This document shows, piece by piece, positions 1-11,500 of a stretch of DNA of 64,000 bases; the stretch's first letter is position 1, and the number at the start of each line of letters is the position of its first letter. The DNA comes from Desmodesmus armatus (Eukaryota; Chlorophyta; Chlorophyceae; Sphaeropleales; Scenedesmaceae): positions 1 to 64,000 of the forward strand of contig VIIQ02000191.1 in NCBI GenBank assembly GCA_007449985.2. Reading direction: 5' to 3'. The position numbers and the translations under genes were made by a program. The notes below the pieces were generated by a model. That model was given only the letters and a program-made list of their open reading frames with translations, was not told the origin of the DNA and ran no database searches.

Positions 1-1482
1 CCCCCCTCCTCCCACCTCTCTGCCCCCCCCCCACCCACCTTGTTGATGCGTGCATGCAATGCCCTCCTGCCCTCCCTGGCCCGCATCTTGTCGCTCCTTG
101 TAGCTGCTGCCACCACTGCGGGGACCTCCACGCCACCAACAACCAGCCGCTGCTGCTGCTGCTGCTGCTGGCCGCCATCGCTGCCAGCACCAAGCAGCGC
201 CGCCGTCACTGCTGCCGCCACCAGTAGAGTTACAGATCTGCCCCTGCCTGCTGCTGCTGCTCCTGCTGCTGCTGCTGCAGGCTTCTTTGCCTGCTGCCTC
301 CTAAGAGGGGTGATGCTGTAGTTCCCTTGCCACCACCAGCAGCACCAGCACCAGCACCAGCAGCAGCAGCAGCAGCAGGGGGCCTCGGCTTCCCACTACC
401 TAAGAGGGGTGACACCGAGGACCGGTCTGAGAGCGGCAGCAGCAGCAGCAGCAGGTTTGCCAGCTGCATTGCTACCCCCGTTCTCCCCCATGGGGGTGTT
501 TGAGCTGCGGGTACCACCCCTGGATGGGGCTTGACCGCCTGGCAGCTGAGGTGATCTCTCTGCGGCTGCTGCTGCTGCTGCTGCTGCGCTGCTGCTGTTG
601 CACTGCAGCCTTTCGTGGCTGTGGAGGTGGCATCATGACTTGCTGCCAGGTACAGCACCACCGCTGGCACCAGCACCACCAGCAGCAGCAGCAGCAGTAC
701 CGCTACCACCAGGAGCAGCTGCTGAAGACGGTGCAGCTGGTGCTGCTGCTGCTGCTGCCGGCCGTCGCTGCCGGCCCAGTCCCGGCAGCAGCTCAGGGTC
801 CTGGGTGAACACAGCAGCTGAGACGACGCAGCAGCAGCAGCAGCAGCAGCAGCTGCAGCAGCAGGTGAGGAGCAGCAGCAGGTGGAGGAGCAGCAGCAGG
901 TGCGACACCATGCGTGGATGCGGCTGCTGCACCATTCTCACCACCATCGGCGGCAGCACTGGGCAGGAGTGTGCGCTGCTGCCTGGCTCCTTCTGTTGCT
1001 GCTGCTGCTGCTGCTGGGCTGCTTTGGTGGATGTGCTGGTGAGGATGTCGCACACCCCCTCCTTGGCCACGGAAAACCAGATGCAACTGGTGCCGCTGCT
1101 GCTGCTGCTGCATGAGCAACAATGCCTTCAGCGCTACCCTTGGCGGCAGCAGCGGTAGCAGCAGCAGCAGCAGCAGCAGCAGTGGGTGCGGGTAGCTGCT
1201 GCCCCCTGCCCCAGCAGAGCCGTGGAGTACAACCCATGTACCCTGTACTGTCGGCCGACCCTGCTGCCGCCGCTGCTGCTGCTGCTGCTGCAATGCCGCC
1301 AAAGAGAAACACAGAGGCGAGTCCTCGCTAGGCAGTAGCCGCTGCTGCTGCTGCTGCTGCTGGGCGCTGCTGGCATGCTGTTTGTCCCCTTGCTGCTGCT
1401 GCTGTTGCCGCTGCTGGGTCCCTGTGTGGGATCGAAGCTGATGCTGCCAATGGCATCCTCCCCTGCATGGCCACACGTACCC

Positions 1483-1518
<36 letters not shown>

Positions 1519-2262
1519 GGCTGGTCACCATCAGGACCAGCTGCACCCAGAGCAGCAGCAGCAGCGGGCTCGCTGTCACCCTCCCCCGGCACACTGCTGG
1601 GCACCACATCATCCTCATTCACAGCAGCAGCAGCAGCAGCAGCAGCTGGCACCGCTGCTGCTCGCTGCTGCTGCTGCTGCGGCGGCGGCGGCGGCGTCAG
1701 TTTGCTGCGCCCTCGTGCCAGCAGTCACCACTGCTGCAGCAGCAACAGCAGCAGCATCGGCTGCTGGCACCTGCTGTGAGTCCTCCAGCTGCAGCAGCAA
1801 CATGGCAGCTCCCTCCTCGCACACAACCCTCATCCTCTTCTGCTGCCGCCACTGCGCTGCTGCTGCTGCTGGGTCGGACGGCACTCCCTCATGCCCTCCT
1901 GACGACCTAATCGCTGTCCCCTTGCTGCTTGCTGCTGCTGTTGCTGCTGCTGCCCTGCTGTAATGTCCTGCTCACAGGGCTGGGGTGCTGCGCTGCTCTG
2001 GTGCGGCGGTTGGTGCTGCCAGGCTGGCCAGTGGCTCAGGCAGGGTCATCAGCTGGTCAAACATCTCACACTCCTCATCACACTGCTGCTCAACACACCA
2101 CCACATTGTGTAGCCAGCATCAGCTGAAGGGTGGGCTCGGCAATGAGCAGGGCTGCACCTTCATCCTCACCCTCCTGCTGCTGCTGCGCTGCTGCTGCTC
2201 TGCTGCTGCTGGACGGCTGATATACCCTGTTCTGCTTCTTGTTGAGGCAGTGCCTCTACAGG

Positions 2263-2304
<42 letters not shown>

Positions 2305-2326
2305 TGGCACCTATCACTGGCACCGC

Positions 2327-2358
<32 letters not shown>

Positions 2359-2812
2359 GACTCATCATTGCCACGGAATGGCACATGCCTGCCAGGCTTG
2401 CAGGCACTCCAGTCTCCCCCCGCCCCCCCTCCAAACCCCTTGCTGCCCCCTCACTCCCAGCCACAGCAGCAGCTGCACAGCGGGGGATGCAAACAGCAGG
2501 TGGGCAGGCACACTGCCAGTCACAACCTCAGGAGCTCAACAACAGCAGCAGCAGCATCAGCAGCGGGGCATCTGCTGGCCGCGCATGCTGCACAGCTGGT
2601 TGTGCATCAGGCCTGGGAGCGATTTCAGCTGCAGCTGCTGGGATGGCGGCAGTAGCAGTAACTTGTTGTGCCTCTTGGCCTGCAACTGCACCATTGCCAC
2701 CTGCAGCTGCACTCTTGTCAGCACCTCCAGCTGCTGCCGATGTCTGCTGTTGCTGCTGCTGTTGCTGCCAGAGCACCCTGCCAGCATGCCCTACTAGCTC
2801 ACACTGCAGTAC

Positions 2813-2984
2813 ATGCAGCAGTACACAGGAGTACATGCAGCAGTACACAGGAGTACATGCAGCAGTACACAGGAGTACATGCAGCAGTACACAGGAGTAC
2901 ATGCAGCAGTACACAGGAGTACATGCAGCAGTACACAGGAGTACATGCAGCAGTACACAGGAGTACATGCAGCAGTACACATGA
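2813..2984. repeat. 22-bp tandem repeat, about 8 copies
   Basis: The unit AGTACATGCAGCAGTACACA plus two bases (GG) repeats almost without change from about 2,813 to 2,984. Because 22 is not a multiple of three, each strand can be read through in all three frames, which makes several spurious open frames. It ends abruptly at the sequence ACATGAGTAGATC. Very low divergence between units suggests recent expansion. Confidence 0.9.
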
Positions 2985-3129
2985 GTAGATCCCAGTAACA
3001 CCAGCAGGAGCCGCAAGGCGACAAGTGACAGAGGCACCCGGGGCATAGGATCTTGCACCAAGAAAGGACACCAGTACACTTGTTCAAGGGGTCACCAAGG
3101 GGTCCGAGGACTGTTGCACAAACGTGCCC

Positions 3130-3184
3130 TTCCCCTCCCGTCAGCATGTCCCTTGGTTGATTCCGACCACCGTTGCTCAAACAT
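3130..3184 (-). repeat. degenerate copy of the neighbouring exon (echo)
   Basis: On the minus strand this begins CATGTTTGAGCAACGG and ends with ACATGCTGACGGG, matching the real exon at 3,390-3,345 (CATGTTTGAGCAGCAG ... ACATGCTGACGGGG), but with insertions and mismatches and without an open frame. It lies downstream of the exon in gene orientation. Confidence 0.65.
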
Positions 3185-3277
3185 GACCCTCCCCCAACCT
3201 CCCTACTCCCCACACCTCCTCCCCCCCCCCCCAAAATCAACAAATACCACCATCTACCCACACATACCTGGATGAGG

Positions 3278-3863
3278 TCATCGAGGGCTTCCACTCTTCC
3301 TGGGGACGCAGTCCTCAGACGCCTCCTCCCCTTCCCCCTCCTCCTCCTGCTCCCCGTCAGCATGTTCCAGCCACTGCTGCTCAAACATGGCGGCAAACAG
3401 GTGACGCTCAACAAAGTTGATGGTCTGCAGTCCAACACAGCAGCACAGCACGACACAGCACGGCATGCATGACGTGAGGCGCAGCACAGCGCGAAATCAC
3501 CCAGCATGGCACATAGGTTCCTAGCATGGCTAGCACTTGCTGCAATTCTGGTGGTTCTGCCTTATTTGGGCAACCCGGTGTACGTGGTGCAACCCACCGC
3601 AGGGGAGACAACTTATGGGCTCGACCCTGGTGGACAATGCCATTGTTGGTTGGCGAAAATGTCCATGTAACACACTCCCCCCAAAACACAGCGTCACAAA
3701 GCACAGCACAGCACAGTGCATGCAGCAACGCATCATTGCACACTGAAACTGAAACCGCGTCAGACCTTACCTTGTTTTCCTGTGTGCTGAGCACCGCCCC
3801 CACCCTGAGGTTTAGTCCAGCAGGCTTCTCCGCCACCACCATGGCCTCAGTCATGGCTAGGCT
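3278..3863 (-). CDS. C-terminal two exons of an unrecognised protein
   Basis: Two minus-strand exons fit together in phase. The first, 3,863-3,771, follows a CTGCAG acceptor and ends AACAAG/GTAAGG; it reads SLAMTEAMVVAEKPAG and onward to LSTQENK. The second, 3,424-3,278, follows GACTGCAG and reads TINFVERHLFAAMFEQQW, then an acidic Glu-rich stretch, and stops at TGA. An alternative strong donor (CCAG/GTATGTG) lies just beyond at about 3,270, so the protein may continue in another frame instead of ending here. These exons could be the 3' end of the large cyclic-nucleotide gene or of a separate Gln-rich gene. I do not recognise the family. Confidence 0.5.
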
Positions 3864-3974
3864 CTGCAGGCCAACACCATGTCACCACGCAGCAGACCTG
3901 CACAGCACACAGCACAAAGCACAGCACACAGTACAGCACAGCACACGGCACAGCACATGGTTGGTTATGCAAGG

Positions 3975-4080
3975 TGCATTCTGTTTATGTTGCTGTTACT
4001 GTTACAGTTACCGTTACTGTTACACACTGATCGTGACATGGCGTGTACAATGCAACGTCTTGAGCCTGGCAGCCCAGACA
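3975..4080 (+). repeat. possible copy of dispersed hairpin repeat
   Basis: Contains alternating GTTAC/TGTTACAG blocks followed by a GAGCCTGGCAGCC segment, as in the better copies at 13,655 and 44,330. The central hairpin of the family is not clear, so this assignment is weak. The flanking 3,880-3,960 stretch is a CAGCA/CAGCACA pentamer-like array. Confidence 0.3.
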
Positions 4081-4361
4081 GCACGCACAGCACACACACA
4101 GCAGGCCTAGTTCAATGCCTACTTCAATGCTATAACTTATAGCCTGTAAGGCAGCCATGCCTCGGTACGTGCTGCGCCAACACACAAATACGTCGCTGTT
4201 TCCTAGCATTACCCAGCGATTACCTAGCAACGGTGTGCTTTGTCCTGCTGGGGCTTGCATGCAGCGTCCTGTGACACTCTCCCTCACAGTCTCTAAGGTG
4301 TGCAGACAGTTTCCCAACCACTCACGTTTCACCCTCTCCTCTCCCTCATGCGCCTGTGACA

Positions 4362-5235
4362 CCAACCCCCTCCCCCCCCCCCCCCCCCTCCCACCCCTCC
4401 CACCCTACTTCTTGCTGTGCCAGTATGACCCTATGACACCAACCCCCTCCCCCCCCCCCTCCCACCCCTCCCACCCTACTTCTTGCTGTGCCAGTATGAG
4501 CCCTATGACACCAACCCCCTCCCCCCCCCCCTCCCACCCCTCCCACCCTACTTCTTGCTGTGCCAGTATGAGCCCTATGACACCAACCCCCTCCCCCCCC
4601 CCCCCCTCCCACCCCTCCCACCCTACTTCTTGCTGTGCCAGTATGAGCCCTATGACACCAACCCTCCCCCCCCCCCCCCTCCCACCCCTCCCACCCTACT
4701 TCTTGCTGTGCCAGTATGAGCCCTATGACACCAACCCCCTCCCCCCCCCCCCCTCCCACCCCTCCCACCCTACTTCTTGCTGTGCCAGTATGAGCCCTAT
4801 GACACCACCCCCTCCCCCCCCCCTCCCACCCCTCCCACCCTACTTCTTGCTGTGCCAGTATGAGCCCTATGACACCAACCCCCTCCCCCCCCCCCCCTCC
4901 CACCCCTCCCACCCTACTTCTTGCTGTGCCAGTATGAGCCCTATGACACCAACCCCCCCCCCCCCCCCCCCCCCCCCCCTCCCACCCTACTTCTTGCTGT
5001 GCCAGTATGAGCCCTATGACACCAACCCCCTCCCCCCCCCCTCCCACCCCTCCCACCCTACTTCTTGCTGTGCCAGTATGAGCCCTATGACACCACCCCC
5101 TCCCCCCCCCCTCCCACCCCTCCCACCCTACTTCTTGCTGTGCCAGTATGAGCCCTATGACACCAACCCCCTCCCCCCCCCCCCTCCCACCCCTCCCACC
5201 CTACTTCTTGCTGTGCCAGTATGAGCCCTATGACA
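4362..5235. repeat. C/G-rich minisatellite, 12 units of about 72 bp
   Basis: Each unit carries a conserved core CTGTGCCAGTATGAGCCC followed by TATGACACCAACCCC and then a long C run broken by CTCCCACCCCTCCCACC. Cores lie near 4,420, 4,491, 4,563, 4,638, 4,712, 4,786, 4,856, 4,927, 5,001, 5,070, 5,143 and 5,216, with a diverged thirteenth near 5,542. Units differ mainly in C-run length (one about 26 C long near 4,950). The strand used by the surrounding minus-strand exons is the G-rich one. It lies between recognisable exons at 5,817 and 3,863. Confidence 0.92.
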
Positions 5236-5250
5236 CCAACGCCCCCCCCC

Positions 5251-5842
5251 CTACCTTCGTGTGCCCTGCTGACCAGCTCCTATTCTCATAAGCACTATCG
5301 ATACCACTTCATGTAGAGCCCATTGATGCAGCAACATCAAATTGTGCGAACACCCTCCCCCGTACCTTCGTGTGCCCCGTTGACCAGCTCCTGCATTCAT
5401 CAGCCCCGTTGATACACCTTCATGAGCCCTGTTCATTCAGCATCAGAGCCTTACTGGTGCACCAACATGAGCCCTATGCCAACACCACCCTCCCCCCTTA
5501 CCTTTGGCAGCCTGTGACCCCCCCCCCCACCCTACTTCATTGCTGTGCCAGTATCAGCCCTAGGTCACCAAGGCCCCCCTACCTTCATGTGCCCTGTTGA
5601 CCAGCTCCTGCCTTCTTAAGCCATAATGTAACACATTCATGATCCCTACTGATGCAACACCATGAGCCTTATGCCAACGCCGCCTCCCCTACCTTCATGA
5701 GCCTGTGCTAACCGCTTGCTTTATAAGCCCGAACTGATGTACCAATACTACCCCTATCATGTGCCCAATGAGCCTCACTCAAGCACCAAAAGCACCCACA
5801 CCACCCTCCCCCCTACCTTCGTGTGCCCTGTTGACCAGCTCC
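5251..5842 (-). repeat. repeated exon 3' end with donor, 4-5 copies
   Basis: On the minus strand the exon end that reads ELVNRAHE and its donor (CACGAAG/GTAGGG) occurs at 5,842-5,812 as the end of a long open exon. Near-copies of the same 25-30 bases occur at 5,610-5,578 (CATGAAG/GTAGGG), 5,394-5,361 (CACGAAG/GTACGG) and 5,281-5,251 (CACGAAG/GTAGGG), with a weaker one near 5,720-5,689. Only the first copy has coding sequence upstream. The unit spacing is about 100-220 bp and the intervening DNA also repeats. Confidence 0.85.
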
Positions 5843-6077
5843 TGCAGCTTCTCCTGGGAATCTGACAGCCACTGAGACACCTGCGTGGTGCCCTGAGTAG
5901 TACGCTGGGTGGTGAAACCAGCACTGAACGTCTGGCTGACATGTGGACAAGGCCCTAGGCTGCCGCTGATTGGGCTGGTGATGTGAGGAGACACACCACC
6001 AGCAGCAGCAGCAGCAGCAGCAGGACTAGCAGCACCTGCACCTGCACCCACTGGTGCTGCAACAGCCACGCAACCAA

Positions 6078-6110
<33 letters not shown>

Positions 6111-6149
6111 GAGGTGCGCTGCTGACGCCAGCAGGGCTGCTGGGCGCGC

Positions 6150-6181
<32 letters not shown>

Positions 6182-6337
6182 GCTGTTCTGCTGTCAAGCC
6201 TTTTCCTGGCCGCTGGGCTGCCGCTGCTGCTGCTGATGGTGGTAGTGGCAGCAGTCCTGCTCACACTCATGCTGCTGATGCTACTGGGCATGGAGGGGAC
6301 AGGGCTGCTGGTGGCAGTGCCTCCTGCGATACGCCCC

Positions 6338-6388
<51 letters not shown>

Positions 6389-6628
6389 GGCATACCACCT
6401 GGCATCTGCTGCTGCTGCCGACAGTCATGAGCCTGCAGGTCTGCAGAGCCCCCAGCGCCACACTCACCACCAACAACAACAGCAGCAGCAGCAGCAGCAG
6501 CAGCGGCAGCGGGACCAGGGCTACCCCCAGGGCCTGGTGTGGGGGTGCCTCATCTGTCTCCATAGGGCAGCACCCCTCTGCTGCAGCACGCAGTGCATCT
6601 GCAGCAGGGGCCGCATCCTGCTGCTGCT

Positions 6629-6666
<38 letters not shown>

Positions 6667-7296
6667 GTCGGCAGGGAGCACCGCGCCAGCGTCAGCCCTT
6701 TGCTGCTGCTGCTGCTGCTCAGGGCCAGCCACAGACTGGCCAACTGCTGCAGCTGCAGGCTCACTAGCTGATGGGACATTCGTGATGGAGTCTACCCCTG
6801 GCGCTGCTGGGCCTGCAGGACCGGCAGCAGCAGCACCAGCACCAGCAGCCGCAGCCGCAGCCGCAGCAGCAGCTCCTGGGCTGCCATTGATGCGGCCAGC
6901 AGGCTCCAAAGTGCCTGGCCCCTGTTGCTGGGCGGGTACTACTGCCGCTGCTGCTGCTGTTGCTGCTGCGGGCGCTACTGCCGAGCAAGGTGTGGTGCTG
7001 GTGGGCTCACCCTCAGACTCCTCCTGCAGTTCAGAGTCTGCTATGGTGTTGGGAGTGGCTGCTGCTGCTGCGGCAGGGCTGCTGCATCCATCAGCTGCTG
7101 CTGCTGCGCCCGCTGCGGGGCCAGAGGTGCTGACTGCTGCAGCTGGGAGTTCTTGCTGACCCTGCTCCTGCTCTTGCTGCTGCTGCTGTCCTGCGTGCCG
7201 CCCTGCTGAGGGAGTGGTGGACTGCGCCTGCTGGCCTGACGCCTGCACAGGCGGCACAGTAGGCACGCCATCACACAGCTGCTGCTGCAGCGCTTG

Positions 7297-7360
<64 letters not shown>

Positions 7361-7777
7361 TATGGTCGTCGTGCAGCGCTGTTGGAGACTGCCTGGTGGG
7401 AGGTGACACCTCTGGTAGTTCATACACTTGCGTCTCTAACAGGTCCAAGGGTGCGTGCTGCTGCTGCTGCTGCTGGTGTCCAGTGGGACCGCTATTGCCT
7501 GCAGAGCCCTGAGCAGCAGTGAGTACCTCAGTAGCCAGCAGGCATGTGCCTTCAAGTAACCGAGGCACTTGCTGCTGCTGCTGCTGCTGCTGCTGATCAG
7601 GCACCCGGACATCACTCCCTGCCCCGACCAGCTGCTGTTGGGACACCCCCTCACCCTGCGCCTGCTGCTGTTGTTGGTGTTGCTGCTCCTGCAGCTGCTT
7701 GCAGGGCGCAGGGCCATGTGGCACAGGGCTTGCCTGTGGCGTTTTCTGCACCTCTATATCGTGCATATCACTTCCCA

Positions 7778-7815
<38 letters not shown>

Positions 7816-8173
7816 TGGCAGGGTTGGTTGTGCTGGGGCCCAGCAGCTGTGAGTTGCAGGCCAGCAGGCTGCTGCTGTTCGCTGCATCCGTTGCTGGATG
7901 GCTGCAGCACTGCTGTAGGCATCACTGAGCACAGTGCGTCACCTGACTGCTGCAAGCTGCTGTGCTCTACCCCTGCTGACAGATGCATCGGGCCAACAGG
8001 GTGAGCAACGACAGCCTGTGCCTCAGGATCCCCGCACTGCTGCTGCTGTTGCATCTGTGCCACTGAATCCCCAGCTTCAAGCCTGTTTGTGCATTGCAAG
8101 CCTGCACCCTGTCGTGCAGGTGCAGAGGTGAAGTCCTGCAGACAACAGCGACAGTTGCAGTTGTTGTGTGGTG
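5817..8173 (-). CDS. Gln-rich exons, probable 3' continuation of the cyclic-nucleotide gene
   Basis: Starting after a TTTCAG acceptor at 8,174, a minus-strand exon is in phase with the exon ending at 8,544. It is open to about 7,300 as a Gln-rich protein with segments such as LLEGTCLLATEVLTAA and LETQVYELPE. Further coding-like segments follow but in other frames: one at about 7,340-6,640 rich in Ala and Gln, one near 6,640-6,530 (DAAPAADALRAAAEG, CCPMETDEAPPHQ), and one from about 6,405 to 5,817 ending SQWLSDSQEKLQELVNRAHE at a good donor. Every frame change falls in or next to a CAG run, so either short introns end in the runs or run lengths are mis-assembled. No known domain was recognised. 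Confidence 0.45.
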
Positions 8174-8543
8174 CTGAAACCCCAGATCAGAGGGCGGTGA
8201 GGGGAAAGGGTCTTTATCAGCATTCAGTATTGGTTGATAAGTAGTTGACAATCACCTGTGTTGCCATGAGTACATCAGCCATGTCTTTAATATCAAGCAC
8301 AGCACAATGCTGTCTGACTGCCAGGAAGCCTCGCTCGGGTGTCAAGCCACTGCTGTGAATCCAAGCATTGCTCTTTCGTCGATTGGATCGGCTGTGGCCC
8401 CCTTCAGCATTCCCACTTGGAGTTGCTGCATTTGAATCGAGTTGAAAGCAGTTTGAGTCTACAAGCCACGATCACGTGCACAGAGGCAAACGTTTACACA
8501 TATGAATCATAGCAATGCAATCAAGGCAGGCACTGGCACTTAC

Positions 8544-11500
8544 AAGAAAGTAACTTGTGCTGCGACGTGCGAGGCGCCCCATCATATTCTCCCCTTCTCA
8601 AGTCTTGCTCGAGACCGCCCACTGTCAGCCTTCGCTGTCTCGCTCCAGGTGTGCTGCCATTGGTGCTCTGCAGGCAGCAGTTGTGTTGGCGGGGAAGGGT
8701 GCAAGGGCAGCACAAGCACATCAGCAGCTGCTGTGAGGACGCTGGGGGCAGCGCTCTGCACACACAAGCACTGGCTGCACACTTCAGCAAGCAGCATGTG
8801 CTGTGCCAGAAGATTCTAATGCACTGTTCACAGTCAGCAGCATACTAATCACACAGCCGCCTGCAACCACGCAGCTCACCTGCGGCCCGATAACGCTGTC
8901 ACTGAGGGCGCATGCTGCGCTCCTCTTCCCTCAGCTGCCCCCACTGCTGCCACTGCTGCTGCTGGCAGCACCCTACCTCCAGGACCCACAGACCACTTGG
9001 GCGACCCTGCCACCCCACACGCCACATCCCCACCACTGCGCAGAACGCTACCAGCATTACTGCTGTGTGGAGGAAGCTCCTCTGACAGCAGCAGCAGCTG
9101 CAGCCCCTTCAATGCCCCATCTCTACCAGCACCCACAGCTGCTACAGAGCTGGCCGACAGCATCCCTGCAGGAAACGGCCGTGCAGCAGCAGCCAGCTCA
9201 CTCACACAGGGAGGCTGCATCCCCGGCACAACCTGCCTCAGCCGCGCAACGTCCCCAGCACCCAGCACCTGCTGCTGCTGCTGCTGCTGCTGCTGCCGCT
9301 GCTGCTGCAGCTCCCCGTAAGCCCCCTGCTGCCACTGCTGCTGCTGCCACTGGCATCGGCTCGCCGCTGCTGCTGCACCGGGGCTGCTGCGTTGCATCTT
9401 GGCGGCTGCTGCTGCCGACAAGCTGCCCATAGGAGCCAGCAGGCTGGCCAAGCCAGGCCACAGAGCCCCACTGCTGCTGCTGCTGCCACCAGCACCACCA
9501 CCACCGCTGCTGCTGCTGCTGCCACCATTACTGCTGGTCTTGCTCACACTACCGCTGCTGTGGGTGCTCTGCCACAGGCCACCACTCACCGCCTGCCCTG
9601 ACATGCCATGGACGGGCGGCAATGTCGATGTGTGACCAGCAGCTGCTCCAACGCTTGCTCCCCCAGAGGCCTGCATCACTGAGGCATGTGCTGTTTTGAG
9701 GCTGGCATGTGGCACCTGCCAGGACAATGCAGCAGGAGTGTCAGCACTGCTCGGAGTGTCACAAAATGTGGTGAAAAGTGCTGGAAAAACTGCACTGCAA
9801 ATCGACCAGCCCCTCAGAATGCTCTCAGGTTCCACAGGGCACTGACCCTGGCCCCAAAGTACGCAGTGCATGCTGTGCAGGCGCTGGCAAGGCTCACACA
9901 GCCGTGGCCTTCAAGACGGTACAAAGGACCCCCCCCCATCACGATGACCCAGCGAGCTGAACCCACCTGCACGGCCGCGATGCGCTGCTGCAGCCAGTCC
10001 CTCCGCACCACCGCTGCCTCTGCCAGAGGCCCCCGCACCCGCCGCCCAAAGCGGCGGAGGTCCTCCGCATGCAGCAGCAGCAGCTTGCAGGGCGACGCAG
10101 CCACAGCCGTGGCATGGTGGGTGAGGGCTGCGGCGGCGGCCAGGGCGGCCTGGCGGGCGCGACGGCTGCTGGCGGCTGCAACGGCTGCGACAGGGTCCTG
10201 CAGTTTGCGCACACAGTTCTTGATAAGTGATGACCGACTGCAAGCCTTTGCTCACTTGCCAGCAGCCATCTTGAATCACAGATTGAACAACATTTCCAGA
10301 GATGTGCCACCTGGAACACCAGGGGACCCTGGTTTGTAATAAATGTGGGCGTGTACTGCCGACCTTTGCCTCTTCTGATAATGCCATCCGCAACTGCCAG
10401 TGAGGCTGCCTCAACCCTCAGCGAGACCTTCTCACATGCAACCTCAAAGCTTGCGACACCATGATGCTGGCGGCATTGAGGTCAGGCTGAGTCCCAACAC
10501 TGTGCTGTGACAGCAGCTTGCCCCTCACCTCCTCAGGGTTGTATCCCAGCACATTCTCCCCCAGCAGGCTGCCAGCACCCAACACCGCCAGCTGCACACC
10601 CGACAGCTGCTGCTGCGGCCGCAGCTGCGCCCCGGCAGCCAGCCCACCACCACCACCACCACCACTCCAGCCGCCGCTGCCGTCGACACTGCTGCCGCCA
10701 GTGCCCATATTGCTGCCAGCAGCATTTAAGCTGCCGGTGGTGCGGCTCAGCTGCCGGCCCAGCAGGGTGCCGCCAGTGCCCACACTGCTGCTGGCCGCTG
10801 TGGCAGGTTGTGTTCCTGACGTCCGACGGGGCACGGCTGCTGTGCTGCTGTTGCTGCCGTTGAAGCTGCCGCTGCAGCCAAATGCTGGCGAGGGAGGGTC
10901 AGAACCTGCACCCGCGCCTGTGCCAACTCCACTTGGGCACAGCAGCTTGACGTCTCCAGACTGCAGGCAACAGCAGCACGAAGCCGTGCCAAGTGTCAGG
11001 GCAGTTGCTGGCTCCTCCAAGCTTGTGGGGTGTCACTGTCACCCAGGCTGCCAGCTGTGGGTCGCCACTGCCTGTGAGCAGCTGATGGTCACTGAGTGGA
11101 CGCCTCAAACCGTCGAACACTTTGTGCAATAGAACTTCTGGGGCCCACTGGTCATGATGCCCTGGCTGATAGATAGTGCATGCCATGCACCGAGTGTCCA
11201 GCCTGCAGCTCACCTTTGCTTGCGACACCTCGGCTATCCGCTCACCCAGCAATGCCACTCAGTCCAGCGGCTGGACCCCCCGACACACACCTGTATGATG
11301 ACGAGTGCCCACTATTTTCCCCAACTGGCCTGCATGTGCCGTCCTTCGTATCATACTTATTAGTAGTAAGTACACCAGATGGTCACCCGGGTGTACACAG
11401 GTGTGTAACGTAACTGGACATGACGCACCTGTATGATGACGAGGGTGTCGGCTGGCTGGCCTGCCAGCGCCAGCACCTGGCCCGGCTGTGCAGTGAGGGG

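Larger units (their letters stand above)
1..3270. repeat. CAG/CTG-saturated region, gene structure unresolved
   Basis: Dozens of CTG/CAG runs of 4 to about 15 units occupy this stretch, so all six frames are open for long distances and give poly-Leu, poly-Cys, poly-Ala, poly-Gln or poly-Ser. Stretches between runs that read like ordinary protein exist on the minus strand (about 1,400-1,640 with an acidic AVNEDDVV segment; about 1,750-1,884; about 1,010-1,070 with AKEGVCDILTSTSTKA), but they lie in different frames and I could not join them by splice sites. The region may be exons of the minus-strand gene upstream of it or a separate Gln-rich gene. No confident CDS is called. Confidence 0.7.

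Noticed and set aside
1929..2984. Long plus-strand open frame (351 codons) with poly-Leu and Cys runs
   Set aside because: It is a by-product of CTG runs and of the 22-bp array; no domain, no plausible start context, and other frames are equally open.
2813..2984. CRISPR-like array
   Set aside because: Units are directly adjacent with no spacers, and the organism is eukaryotic.
4346..5056. Gly-rich minus-strand open frame through the minisatellite
   Set aside because: Same repeat on the opposite strand; units change phase with G-run length and no conserved protein unit survives.
4157..5224. 355-codon plus-strand open frame rich in Pro
   Set aside because: It is the translation of the C-rich 72-bp minisatellite, which lacks stops because of its composition.
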